DNA of 64,000 bases from Mycetocola miduiensis (GTDB taxonomy: Bacteria; Actinomycetota; Actinomycetes; Actinomycetales; Microbacteriaceae), in assembly GCF_900115155.1 (NCBI RefSeq), contig NZ_FOVM01000003.1:22466-86465 (forward strand), written 5' to 3'. Of the stretch, positions 56,253 to 63,995 are shown in pieces. Position 1 is the first letter of the stretch; each line of letters begins with the position of its first letter. The notes under the pieces were generated by a model. It was not told the origin of the DNA. It saw only the letters and a program-made list of their open reading frames with translations, and made no database searches. Both the position numbers and the translations under genes were made by a program.

Positions 56253-56840
56253 CTAACGGGTTTGTGGCGCGGGGATGCCATTTTCCAACGATAGGGGCGC
56301 GACCGGCCCTGCGGCGTTTGCCACGCCTGCGCCCGTCGCATCCGCGCCGACGGTCGCTCCTGGCACGGTGACGAGAGGAACACCGTCAATCCGGGAGTTC
56401 GCCACGAGCGTTGACGGGCCCACCGGAACCTCTGTCGCCTCCATCGCCGCGGCTGGGACGCCGATCACAGCGGCATCCGAGAGGCGGAGGTATGCAGGCG
56501 TGCCGTTGATGACCATGCCAAGCGCCTGGGCGTTTGCGGCGATGAACTGGGGCGAGGACACCTCGAGCAGATCGTCCGAGGCCGACTGCTGTTGCCAGCC
56601 GAGGGTCTGCTGCTTCTGCTGAAGTGCTGAGATCTCATACGCACCGTGGCTCAGCCCGACGCTGAGGAGAAGCTGGGCCACCACCATCGCCAGCACGCCC
56701 CCGATAGCGGCGACGGCGTATGCAAGCTTCGGGCGGGTGCGCGGGCTCGCCGCCGGAACCGCGCGAACGGGCTTCGGCGCGGTCTCCTGTGGGGTGGGAG
56801 CGAACGCCCCGCGGGCGAAACTGACGGCTGTGGCGCTCAT
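56253..56840 (-). CDS. FtsL-like septum formation protein
   Basis: A 195-residue bitopic protein between rsmH and ftsI, the position of ftsL. A cytoplasmic part (1-34) precedes a membrane helix (about 36-58), then a short coiled coil (about 62-85, [12 protein letters not shown]) and an Ala/Val/Pro-rich tail. Sequence is poorly conserved in this family, so the name rests on topology and location. ATG 56840 overlaps the rsmH stop (ATGA). Confidence 0.75.
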   Translation of the reverse strand: MSATAVSFARGAFAPTPQETAPKPVRAVPAASPRTRPKLAYAVAAIGGVLAMVVAQLLLSVGLSHGAYEISALQQKQQTLGWQQQSASDDLLEVSSPQFIAANAQALGMVINGTPAYLRLSDAAVIGVPAAAMEATEVPVGPSTLVANSRIDGVPLVTVPGATVGADATGAGVANAAGPVAPLSLENGIPAPQTR

Positions 56841-57793
56841 GGGTTCCTCATCTTCAGTCGTTCAGCCGCGCGCAACCGGACGGGTGTAGCGCGGGGATTC
56901 TCTGCTTTTTCAGCGTCTGTTGCGAGCTCAGCTCCCTTGACGAGGAGCTTGAAGCGCGGGGAGTGTTCCGGCAGTTCCACAGGGAGTCCAGCCGGCGAGG
57001 TCGAAGCCGCAGCGGCGGCGAAATCACGTTTGACGATGCGATCCTCGAGCGACTGGTAGGAGAGAACGACGATCCGCCCGCCCACCTCCAGCGCCTCGAG
57101 AGCAGCGGGGATCGCCGCCCGAAGCACGCTCAGTTCGGTGTTCACCTCGATGCGCAGGGCCTGGAAGACTCGCTTCGCCGGATGACCGGCCCGCGACACG
57201 GCGGCCGGTGTGGCATCCTGCAGCAGCTGAACCAGCTGACCCGAGCGGGTGATCGGCTCCACGGCGCGAGCCTCGACGATCTTCCGCGCGTACCGGCCGG
57301 CGAGTTTTTCCTCGCCGTAGTCCTCGAAGATGCGCCGCAGATCGCCCTCGCGGTAGGTGGCGAGGATGTGCGCCGCGGTGAGCTCGCTGGTGGCGTCCAT
57401 GCGCATGTCGAGTGGGGCGTCCTGGGAGTACGAGAAGCCGCGCTCGACACGGTCGAGCTGGAGGGATGAGACGCCCAGGTCGAACAGGATGCCACTGACG
57501 TGGGCGATCCCGAGGGAGTCAAGAGCTTCACGGATGCCGTCGTAGACGGTGTGCACAGGGTGGAAGCGGCCGGAGAATCGCTTCAACCGCTCTTCGGCGA
57601 TCGCGAGGGCGTCGAGGTCACGGTCGAGGCCGACGAGCGTGAGTTCGGGGAACCGCTCGAGGAACGCTTCAGCGTGGCCGCCCATGCCGAGTGTCGCGTC
57701 GACGAGAACGGCGCCGGGCTTACCGATGGCGGGAGCCAGGAGTTCGATGCAGCGTTCGAGCAGGACCGGGGTGTGGATGTTGTTCAGTTCCAT
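56837..57793 (-). CDS. rsmH: 16S rRNA (cytosine1402-N4)-methyltransferase
   Basis: A 318-residue AdoMet enzyme of the MraW/RsmH family. The motifs HTPVLLERC (7-15), [13 protein letters not shown] and [11 protein letters not shown] are present, and the C-terminal [15 protein letters not shown] fits the family. ATG 57793 is chosen because it gives the usual spacing to HxPVLL; a frame 12 codons longer exists and neither start has a strong ribosome-binding site. It follows mraZ by 103 bp. Confidence 0.93.
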   Translation of the reverse strand: MELNNIHTPVLLERCIELLAPAIGKPGAVLVDATLGMGGHAEAFLERFPELTLVGLDRDLDALAIAEERLKRFSGRFHPVHTVYDGIREALDSLGIAHVSGILFDLGVSSLQLDRVERGFSYSQDAPLDMRMDATSELTAAHILATYREGDLRRIFEDYGEEKLAGRYARKIVEARAVEPITRSGQLVQLLQDATPAAVSRAGHPAKRVFQALRIEVNTELSVLRAAIPAALEALEVGGRIVVLSYQSLEDRIVKRDFAAAAASTSPAGLPVELPEHSPRFKLLVKGAELATDAEKAENPRATPVRLRAAERLKMRNP

Positions 57794-57896
57794 GATCTGT
57801 CCGGAGGGGCCCTGGATCCTGATCCCCATCCATTCCGACCTGGCACCGGGGAAGTGTGTCAGGGCGTGTGAACGGCTGGGAGTCAGGTTTCAGGGA

Positions 57897-58328
57897 CTAG
57901 AAGAGTCCGGGAATCACCTCCTCGGCGGTGTCGGAAAATGCTGCTTCCTGCTCGGCCAGGTAGGCCTCCCAGGCTTCGGTGTCCCAGATCTCGGCGCGGG
58001 TCCCCGCACCGATCACGGTGAGGTCGCGGCTGAGGCCGGCGTAATTGCGGAGTGTCGACGGGACAGTGACGCGATGTTGCTTGTCCGGGGTTTCTGCGCT
58101 TGCGCCGGAGAGGAACACGCGCAGGTAGTCGCGTGCCTGCTTGCTGGTCACGGGGGCCTGGCGGATCTTCTCGTGGAGCGCTTCGAACTCGCGGTTGCTG
58201 AAGACGTAGACGCAGTGCTCCTGGCCCCGGGTCATGACCACTCCCCCAGCGAGTTCGTCGCGGAACTTCGCCGGAAGGATGATGCGACCTTTTTCGTCGA
58301 GCTTCGGGGCGTAGGTGCCAAGAAACAT
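57897..58328 (-). CDS. mraZ: Transcriptional regulator MraZ
   Basis: A 143-residue protein with two SpoVT/AbrB-like repeats. Each has the DxKGR-type DNA-binding motif: [14 protein letters not shown] (10-23) and the weaker second [13 protein letters not shown] (about 83-95). MraZ controls the dcw operon by binding repeats upstream of its own gene. ATG 58328 has AAAGGGGGG upstream. Three matching 10-bp repeats lie 38 bp before the start. Confidence 0.96.
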   Translation of the reverse strand: MFLGTYAPKLDEKGRIILPAKFRDELAGGVVMTRGQEHCVYVFSNREFEALHEKIRQAPVTSKQARDYLRVFLSGASAETPDKQHRVTVPSTLRNYAGLSRDLTVIGAGTRAEIWDTEAWEAYLAEQEAAFSDTAEEVIPGLF

Positions 58329-58365
58329 CGCTGCGCCCCCCTTTCGCTCCGGCCAACTTCCGGTG

Positions 58366-58395
58366 CGCTCCACTTTACTCCACTTCGCACCACAA
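58366..58395 (-). promoter_or_regulatory. MraZ box: three contiguous 10-bp repeats
   Basis: On the minus strand the repeats read TTGTGGTGCG (58386-58395), AAGTGGAGTA (58376-58385) and AAGTGGAGCG (58366-58375). The core GTGGwG has a 10-bp period, like the spacing of MraZ boxes known in E. coli (TGGGN with 5-nt spacers). They end 38 bp before mraZ ATG. Confidence 0.75.
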
Positions 58396-58397
58396 AG

Positions 58398-58412
58398 TCA
58401 CGAAATTCGTGA
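58398..58412. promoter_or_regulatory. Perfect 15-bp palindrome TCACGAAATTCGTGA
   Basis: Two 7-bp arms flank one central base. It lies 2 bp from the MraZ boxes in the promoter region of mraZ and looks like an operator for a second, dimeric regulator. Confidence 0.6.
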
Positions 58413-58414
58413 TA

Positions 58415-58426
58415 TTGGCGCGCCAA
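58415..58426. promoter_or_regulatory. Perfect 12-bp palindrome TTGGCGCGCCAA
   Basis: It lies 2 bp from the previous palindrome. TTGGCG might also serve as the -35 box for mraZ. The region 58427-58552 beyond it holds nothing recognisable. Confidence 0.5.
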
Positions 58427-58552
58427 ACCTCCCAAAGGGCGCGTACTGACGGGGCTCGGAGCGGTGGAGGGAATTGGAGGACTTTTGCGCCGTGGTGGGG
58501 CTTTGAGTGGTGCGCCGGAGCTGGAAGGCGGCGTGGAAGTGCCGTGAGGGCA

Positions 58553-58583
58553 CAAAAAAGGGGCCGACCTTCCGGTCGGCCCC
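58553..58583 (-). terminator. Rho-independent terminator of the DUF3040 gene
   Basis: A perfect 10-bp stem (58560-58569 with 58574-58583) with a TTCC loop is followed on the minus strand by CTTTTTTG. It lies 28 bp after the DUF3040 stop and insulates the mraZ promoter. Confidence 0.92.
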
Positions 58584-58611
58584 TCGTTCAGGGAAGAAAG
58601 TGGAGGACCCT

Positions 58612-58998
58612 TTAGTGGTCGCCCTGGCGCTTGTCCCAGCGATCGTTCATGCGATCCATGAAGGTCGTCGAGCCCTTCGGGCGGTTGCCCGTCGAGGCTG
58701 ATGCGAAGCCGCCTCTGTCGTTGGATTCCTGGGTGGTTGCCTTGCCAGGAGAAATGGCCACGAGCACGCCGGCGAGCATTACCCCGAAACCGAAGATGCC
58801 GACGAGGGGCTGCTGCAGAACAACCCCGAGCACGAGGGCGGCGGCACCGACGATGGTGATGACGCTTCCGAGCGCGATACTTCGATAAGTGGGGCGACCA
58901 CGCCGATCTCCGACGGTCGACACAAAGTCGGCGTCGTTCCGGTAGAGGTTGCGCTCCATCTCATCGAGAAGCCGTTGCTCCTGTTCAGACAGTGGCAT
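58612..58998 (-). CDS. DUF3040 membrane protein
   Basis: A 128-residue protein of the actinobacterial DUF3040 family. The N-terminal motif MPLSEQEQRLLDEMERNLY is the family signature, then two membrane helices (about 42-62 and 66-84). The tail is polar and basic. ATG 58998 has GGAGGG upstream; an 18-codon longer frame is rejected. In mycobacteria Rv2169c sits in the same region between mraZ and idsA2. Function is unknown. Confidence 0.9.
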   Translation of the reverse strand: MPLSEQEQRLLDEMERNLYRNDADFVSTVGDRRGRPTYRSIALGSVITIVGAAALVLGVVLQQPLVGIFGFGVMLAGVLVAISPGKATTQESNDRGGFASASTGNRPKGSTTFMDRMNDRWDKRQGDH

Positions 58999-59063
58999 GA
59001 TGTTCCCTCCAACTCGGGTGCGACACAGGTCCATCGGGTCAATTCTAGCCACGCTCAGATCGC

Positions 59064-59069
59064 TAGGCT
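59064..59069 (+). promoter_or_regulatory. -10 box of idsA-like gene within a palindrome
   Basis: TAGGCT ends 6 nt before the GTG start, suggesting a leaderless mRNA. It is embedded in CGCTAG-G-CTAGCG (59061-59073), a perfect 13-bp palindrome that could be an operator. Confidence 0.45.
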
Positions 59070-59075
59070 AGCGCC

Positions 59076-60170
59076 GTGAGTGAAAATGCCAACCTGCACG
59101 ATCTGGTGCAGTCGCGAATCGACTTTTTCCTACAATCGCGTGAACCCATTCTCGCTCAGGTTGGTGCAGACCTCGCGCCGTTCTCCGCCTTCTCTCGGGA
59201 CTTTCTCAGCGGTGGCAAGCGCTTCCGGGCGAGCTTCTGCTACTGGGGCTGGAACAGCGTCTCCGGGGTGTCCATGGAGCCAGGGGACGACCTCGAATCA
59301 GTCGTTTCGGTCGCCGGTGCGTTGGAGATTTTCCATGCCGCCGCGCTCATCCACGACGACCTCATCGACAACTCCGACACCCGCCGTGGCGCCCCTGCCG
59401 CGCACCGGCGTTTCGAGTCCCTTCACCGCGACTCCGGCTGGGACGGCAACAGCGATCCGTACGGTCGGGCCGCGGCGATCCTGCTCGGAGACCTTCTGCT
59501 CGGCTGGAGCGATGAACTGCTCGACGAAGGCCTGGCCTCGCTTGCGGAGTCGTCCCGCCTCGCGGCGCGGGCGGAATTCGTCCGAATGCGCACTGAGGTG
59601 ACCGCTGGCCAGTACCTGGACATCCTCGAGGAGCGCGCGTGGCGCTCCCGCCCCGAAGGGGAACAACTGGAGCGGGCGGAGCAGGTGCTCACATACAAGT
59701 CAGCCAAGTACAGCGTGGAAAGCCCGCTCGTCATCGGAGCGTTGCTTGCCGGTGGGTCAGATCAGCAGGTAGCGACGCTGAGGGCATTCGGACTCCCTCT
59801 CGGTGTTGCCTTCCAGCTCCGCGACGACCTGCTCGGAGTCTTCGGAGACGCGGATGTCACGGGCAAGCCGAGCGGGGACGATTTGCTCGAGGGCAAGCGC
59901 ACGGTGCTCGTGGCGCTCGCCAGGACTGCTCTGCCGGCATCGGCCAGCCGCATCGTCGATGAGCTCCTCGGGGATCCCGACCTCACCGCCGCCCAGATTT
60001 CATCGCTGCAGGCGACGATCCGGGAATCCGGAGCGGTCGAGAAAGTGGAGTCGATGATCTCCGAGAACGTCGGCCGCGCAGCGAAAGCACTCGAGGGCGC
60101 GAACCTCGGCGACGAGGCGACTGCCCGGCTGCTCTCGCTTGCGGAAGCTGTGACACGCCGCAATTACTGA
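59076..60170 (+). CDS. Polyprenyl diphosphate synthase
   Basis: A 364-residue all-helical prenyltransferase. The first Asp-rich motif is HDDLIDNSDTRRG (about 92-104) and the second is LRDDLLGVFGD (about 248-258). It condenses isopentenyl units to C15-C20 or longer chains, which feed quinone, carotenoid or undecaprenyl pathways. GTG 59076 is the start. Its position matches idsA2 (Rv2173) of mycobacteria. Chain length cannot be stated with certainty. Confidence 0.9.
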   Translation: MSENANLHDLVQSRIDFFLQSREPILAQVGADLAPFSAFSRDFLSGGKRFRASFCYWGWNSVSGVSMEPGDDLESVVSVAGALEIFHAAALIHDDLIDNSDTRRGAPAAHRRFESLHRDSGWDGNSDPYGRAAAILLGDLLLGWSDELLDEGLASLAESSRLAARAEFVRMRTEVTAGQYLDILEERAWRSRPEGEQLERAEQVLTYKSAKYSVESPLVIGALLAGGSDQQVATLRAFGLPLGVAFQLRDDLLGVFGDADVTGKPSGDDLLEGKRTVLVALARTALPASASRIVDELLGDPDLTAAQISSLQATIRESGAVEKVESMISENVGRAAKALEGANLGDEATARLLSLAEAVTRRNY

Positions 60171-60205
60171 AGGGGCGGCTCCGCGGCCCCTTCAGTAATT
60201 GCGGC
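60157..60205. terminator. 20-bp perfect inverted repeat at the synthase stop
   Basis: Left arm 60157-60176 and right arm 60186-60205 are exact reverse complements with a 9-nt loop. The left arm holds the last codons and stop of the synthase. It lies between convergent genes and likely ends transcription from both sides, although there is no T-run. Confidence 0.7.
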
Positions 60206-60213
60206 GGTGCGGA

Positions 60214-60558
60214 TCAGGCCAGCGCCTGGGCGATCCGGCGAACCTCAGCCTTGCGGCCGGCTCGAAGTGCATCGATCGGGGCGGTTCCGAGGCTCTCCTC
60301 GGTGCTGAGCATCCACTCCATCGCTTCCTCGTCGGTGAACCGGGCATCCGCCAGCACCACAAGTGTGCCGCGCAGTTCGCTGAGCGGAAGGTCCTCCTCA
60401 CTGAGGAAGTCGACGGGGACGCTGAGGACGCCGTTTCGCTTGATCGCGAGGAGCTGACGGTCTTCAATCAGCCGGCGGATCCGGCTCGGGGTGAGGTCAA
60501 GCTTCTCGACGAGGTCGGGAATGGTGAGCCACTGTCGGTCTTCATACACATCTGTCAC
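60214..60558 (-). CDS. Rv2175c-like DNA-binding protein
   Basis: A 114-residue protein with a winged-helix/HTH domain at 8-55 (WLTIPDLVEKLDLTPSRIRRL) and a conserved C-terminal half (LFTDEEAMEWM-type motif). Rv2175c of M. tuberculosis binds DNA and is a substrate of the kinase PknL. The frame extends far upstream to 61191, but GTG 60558 gives the family N-terminus VTDVYEDRQW. The start codon lies inside a 9-bp inverted repeat. The kinase gene is two genes away on the other strand. A Thr at position 2 might be the phosphate acceptor, by analogy only. Confidence 0.85.
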   Translation of the reverse strand: MTDVYEDRQWLTIPDLVEKLDLTPSRIRRLIEDRQLLAIKRNGVLSVPVDFLSEEDLPLSELRGTLVVLADARFTDEEAMEWMLSTEESLGTAPIDALRAGRKAEVRRIAQALA

Positions 60559-60576
60559 GGTACGAGTGTGACAGAT
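60550..60576. promoter_or_regulatory. Inverted repeat ATCTGTCAC-N9-GTGACAGAT at a start codon
   Basis: Arms 60550-60558 and 60568-60576 are exact reverse complements with 9 nt between. The left arm carries the GTG start of the Rv2175c-like gene. This is a likely operator, possibly for the protein itself. Confidence 0.55.
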
Positions 60577-60708
60577 CACCGCGCCCTCACGGACCCTCAG
60601 ATGTGTTTCCGAGAGGTTACGCGAAACCCCATCGGTCACTTTGATTGACTCTGGGCGCGGCGGTGTGGGAGCGTTGGGGCCGTTGACACACGAATGGGGG
60701 CCTTTTTC

Positions 60709-61773
60709 ATGGCGCAACGGACAGCGACACCACGGTCGGCGGCCGACCCGCGCCAGCGGGCGCGCAATCTCACTCTTCCGATTCTGCTGACCGGTTCGCT
60801 CGCCGCGGGCATGCACATCGCGGCACCAAGCCAAGCCAGCGCGTCGCCGCAGGGCGCTCCCCGTTCGAGCGCGCCGGCCCCGGCGCCGCTCCCGCAGAGC
60901 AAAGCGCCGGTCGCGGTGCAGGCGCCGCCCGCCCAGTACACCGTGGCATCGGGTGACACCGTCAGCTCCATCGCCGCCACATTCGGCGTGGCGACCGCCT
61001 CCCTGCTTGCCCTCAACGGACTGGGCTGGTCGAGCCTGATCTTCCCCGGCCAGGTGCTCAAACTGACCGGCGCGACAGCGACTCCAGCAGCAGCCGAAAC
61101 CCCCACACCGGCACCCGCTCCGGCACCCGCTCCGGTATCGAGCTATACAGTGGTCGCCGGCGACACTGTGAGCGGCATTGCGTCCGACCACGGGATCAGC
61201 GTGGCGGCCATCCTCACCGCAAATGGCCTCGGCTCGGCAAGCATCATCTACGCGGGCCAGGACCTGGCCATTCCGGCAGCCGGAACAACACCCGCGCCCG
61301 TCGCCGTCTCGCCCCCCGCTCCGACGCCTAAGCCGTCGCCCCAGGCATCCATCGACACTGTCACCCCGCTGAGCGCTGAGATGGCCGCCAATGCCCGAAT
61401 CATCATCGGGACGGCGCGATCGCTCGGCGTGAGCGACGAGGGCATTGTTGTCGCCCTCGCGGCCGCAGCGCAGGAGTCCAGCCTGCGCAACGTGCAGTTC
61501 GGCGACCGGGACTCGCTCGGACTTTTTCAGCAGCGACCGAGCCAGGGCTGGGGAACCCCGGAGCAGCTCCTCGACCCGGTGCGCGCGACGGCGGCATTCT
61601 TCGGCGGGTCAGCCAACCCGAACCCCGGCCTGACCGCCGGCCTCCTCGACATCCCTGGCTGGACCTCAATGTCGGTGACCGACGCCGCCCAAGCGGTCCA
61701 GAAGTCCGCCCACCCCGATGCGTACGGCAAGTGGGAGACATCCGCCCGCGCCTGGCTGAGCCAGCTCGGCTGA
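60709..61773 (+). CDS. LysM-domain protein with lysozyme-like C-terminus
   Basis: A 354-residue exported protein. A basic N-terminus and hydrophobic segment (about 20-42) act as signal or anchor. Two LysM repeats (about 76-120 and 143-187), each starting YTVxxGDT, bind glycan. The C-terminal 130 residues have the pattern AAQESSLRN, GDRDSLGLFQQRPSQGWG, like lysozyme-fold wall hydrolases, with Glu in AQES as likely catalytic acid. ATG 60709 has GGGGG upstream; ATG 60694 is the alternative. It is followed by the PASTA kinase gene. Confidence 0.82.
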   Translation: MAQRTATPRSAADPRQRARNLTLPILLTGSLAAGMHIAAPSQASASPQGAPRSSAPAPAPLPQSKAPVAVQAPPAQYTVASGDTVSSIAATFGVATASLLALNGLGWSSLIFPGQVLKLTGATATPAAAETPTPAPAPAPAPVSSYTVVAGDTVSGIASDHGISVAAILTANGLGSASIIYAGQDLAIPAAGTTPAPVAVSPPAPTPKPSPQASIDTVTPLSAEMAANARIIIGTARSLGVSDEGIVVALAAAAQESSLRNVQFGDRDSLGLFQQRPSQGWGTPEQLLDPVRATAAFFGGSANPNPGLTAGLLDIPGWTSMSVTDAAQAVQKSAHPDAYGKWETSARAWLSQLG

Positions 61774-61889
61774 CCTCCGCGAGCCGGGTGACGGTGGGTG
61801 AAAGCTCCTTTCCTCACAATCCGATCACAAATTTGACGCCATTGCCGTCGCCTCCGGTGTTTTGCCAGCGTGCGTTGCGCCTCGCTCCA

Positions 61890-61895
61890 TAGACT
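61890..61895 (+). promoter_or_regulatory. -10 box of the PASTA kinase gene (leaderless candidate)
   Basis: TAGACT ends 7 nt before the GTG start at 61903. No ribosome-binding site lies in between. Confidence 0.45.
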
Positions 61896-61902
61896 TCAAA
61901 GC

Positions 61903-63843
61903 GTGACAACCAGCCAGCGGACCGACCCCATGATCGGTCGTCTCATCGACGACCGCTATGAGGTGCGATCGCGGATCGCCCGCGGCGGCATGGCCACGGT
62001 GTATCTCGCCACGGACCAGCGCCTGGAGCGCCGCGTCGCGATCAAGGTAATGCACGGGCATCTGGCGGACGACAGCAACTTCCGGAACCGGTTCGTTCAG
62101 GAGGCCAGGTCAGCCGCTCGCCTCGCCGATCCGCACGTGGTCAGCGTGTTCGACCAGGGCCAGGATTCCGACCTGGCGTACCTCGTCATGGAGTACCTGC
62201 CCGGCATCACCCTCCGCGATCTTCTCCGCGACCACGGCAAGCTGACGGCGCGCCAGGTCGTCGACATCATGGATGCCGTCACAAGCGGACTTGCTGCAGC
62301 TCACCGCGCCGGCATCATCCACCGCGACCTGAAACCCGAGAATGTCCTTCTCGCAGATGACGGCCGGATCAAGATCAGCGACTTCGGCCTCGCCCGGGCA
62401 GCCAGCGCAAACACGGCGACCGGGCAGTCCCTCCTCGGGACCATCGCCTACCTCTCCCCCGAACTCGTGACCCGAGGCGTCGCAGACGCCCGAAGCGACA
62501 TCTACGCCCTCGGCATCATGATGTACGAGATGCTCACCGGTGAGCAGCCCTACAAAGGCGAGCAGCCGATGCAGATCGCCTACCAGCACGCGAACGAGTC
62601 TGTTCCCCGGCCGAGCGTGGTCAACCCTTCCGTCCCGGATCCGCTCGACGACCTTGTGCTCTGGGCCACCGAGCGGTCCCCTGACGAACGCCCGAACGAC
62701 GCCCGTGAACTGCTCGAACGCCTGCGCGAAGTCGAAAAGCAGCTCGGGTTCGGTGCGGCAACGACCGTACATAATCCGACGATCCTGATGCCTTCCGCGC
62801 CGATCAGCGACACAGCCGAGTTCACGCAAGCCCTCACCTCGGCGAACATGGCGACGGACCCCGTTGCGCCGGCCGACGCGGCATCCTCGCTGAGGGCGTC
62901 GTCCGCCAAGCGACGCCGGAAGGGATGGTGGGTCCTTGCCCTCGTCCTCCTCCTGGCGGTCGCATCCGGTGGGACCGGGTGGTATTTCGGTGCCGGGCCC
63001 GGTTCGCAGGTCCTTGTGCCCAACCTCGTCAACTCGGCGCCCGAAGACGCGACGGCGACCCTCACCGGTCTCGGCCTCGAGGTCGCCCGCGGCGAGGAAT
63101 ACAGCTATGACGTGGCTGCGGGCCTCGTCTCGAGTACGAACCCGGCTCCCGGCGCCCAGGTGGACAGAGACACGACGGTCACCGTCAACGTCTCACTCGG
63201 CCGCGAGAGCGTCGACGTGCCGGTTCTCACCGGGATGCCACAGCAGGATGTCGAAACCTTCCTGGCCGACAACCGGCTCACGCTCGGGTCGGTGGACCAG
63301 CAATTCAACGGGGACGTAGCGTCCGGTGCGGTCATCGCTGCGTCCGCCCCAGCCACGGAGACAGACCTGTCCGGCGGGGGAACGATCCTTCAGGGCGAGA
63401 CTGTCAACCTGGCCGTGTCGGTGGGCGGCGTTCCCGACGTCGTCGGCCTGTCCCCCGATGCCGCACGCGCCGCCCTTACGGAGAGCGGCCTCGTCGTGTC
63501 GGACGACGTCACGCACAAGTTCAGCGACGACGTCGACAAGGGACTCGTGCTCTCGGCAACCCTGCCAGAGGGAACCATCCGTCCGAGCGACGTCGTGAGC
63601 CTTGTCGTATCGAAGGGTGTCGATCTCGTCGAGGTTCCTGACGTTGTCGGGGCCAACGTCGCGGCCGCGAAAAAGACCCTTCAGGACGCCGGTTTCGTCG
63701 TCGAAGTGATCAGTGACATTGCCGAACCCAACTGGGGAAGCCCGCTGCTCAGCGTAGACTCCACCGACCCTGTCGCCGGGAAGTCGCTGCGCAGGGGCTC
63801 GACAGTGACTATCACCGCGTACCTGTTCGAGGCGGCGCCCTAG
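61903..63843 (+). CDS. Ser/Thr protein kinase with PASTA domains (PknL-like)
   Basis: A 646-residue membrane kinase. The kinase domain (about 11-275) has G-loop GGMATV, Lys48, catalytic HRDLKPEN (140-147) and DFG (160-162). A membrane helix lies at about 339-360. Four PASTA repeats follow (about 367-646) and bind muropeptides or lipid II. GTG 61903 is preferred to a longer frame at 61870. Proximity to the Rv2175c-like gene and idsA matches pknL of mycobacteria and corynebacteria. Substrates may include the Rv2175c-like protein and divisome proteins in this window; both are inference. Confidence 0.93.
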   Translation: MTTSQRTDPMIGRLIDDRYEVRSRIARGGMATVYLATDQRLERRVAIKVMHGHLADDSNFRNRFVQEARSAARLADPHVVSVFDQGQDSDLAYLVMEYLPGITLRDLLRDHGKLTARQVVDIMDAVTSGLAAAHRAGIIHRDLKPENVLLADDGRIKISDFGLARAASANTATGQSLLGTIAYLSPELVTRGVADARSDIYALGIMMYEMLTGEQPYKGEQPMQIAYQHANESVPRPSVVNPSVPDPLDDLVLWATERSPDERPNDARELLERLREVEKQLGFGAATTVHNPTILMPSAPISDTAEFTQALTSANMATDPVAPADAASSLRASSAKRRRKGWWVLALVLLLAVASGGTGWYFGAGPGSQVLVPNLVNSAPEDATATLTGLGLEVARGEEYSYDVAAGLVSSTNPAPGAQVDRDTTVTVNVSLGRESVDVPVLTGMPQQDVETFLADNRLTLGSVDQQFNGDVASGAVIAASAPATETDLSGGGTILQGETVNLAVSVGGVPDVVGLSPDAARAALTESGLVVSDDVTHKFSDDVDKGLVLSATLPEGTIRPSDVVSLVVSKGVDLVEVPDVVGANVAAAKKTLQDAGFVVEVISDIAEPNWGSPLLSVDSTDPVAGKSLRRGSTVTITAYLFEAAP

Positions 63844-63876
63844 CCTCTTCGGAATGGCGTGGGTCTGTGCGGGGAA

Positions 63877-63909
63877 GCCCTCATGCGTCCGTCTGTCGCG
63901 TGAGAGGGC
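63877..63909 (+). terminator. Weak hairpin after the kinase gene
   Basis: GCCCTC (63877-63882) pairs with GAGGGC (63904-63909), with further partial pairing inside. No T-run follows, so it is a weak terminator candidate. Confidence 0.3.
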
Positions 63910-63935
63910 CCAAAAGGTCGCTCGCACCCAACCCC

Positions 63936-63995
63936 GACAGCACTTCGGGACTCCTCGATACCGGCAACAGCACTTCGGGACGCCTCGACCCCGCA
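63936..63995. repeat. Two 30-bp tandem units at the window edge
   Basis: Units 63936-63965 and 63966-63995 share ACAGCACTTCGGGAC and CCTCGA and differ at a few positions. The array may go on past the right edge. No gene is seen in 63844-64000. Confidence 0.65.

Noticed and set aside
60559..60708. A cyclic-di-AMP (ydaO-type) riboswitch before the LysM gene
   Set aside because: Such riboswitches often precede wall-hydrolase genes in actinobacteria, but the conserved core was looked for and not found.
60559..61191. 325-codon version of the Rv2175c-like protein
   Set aside because: The extra 211 codons lie antisense to the LysM gene and in the divergent promoter region; the family protein starts at 60558.
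63936..63995. CRISPR array at the right edge
   Set aside because: The two 30-bp units are contiguous and imperfect with no spacers.
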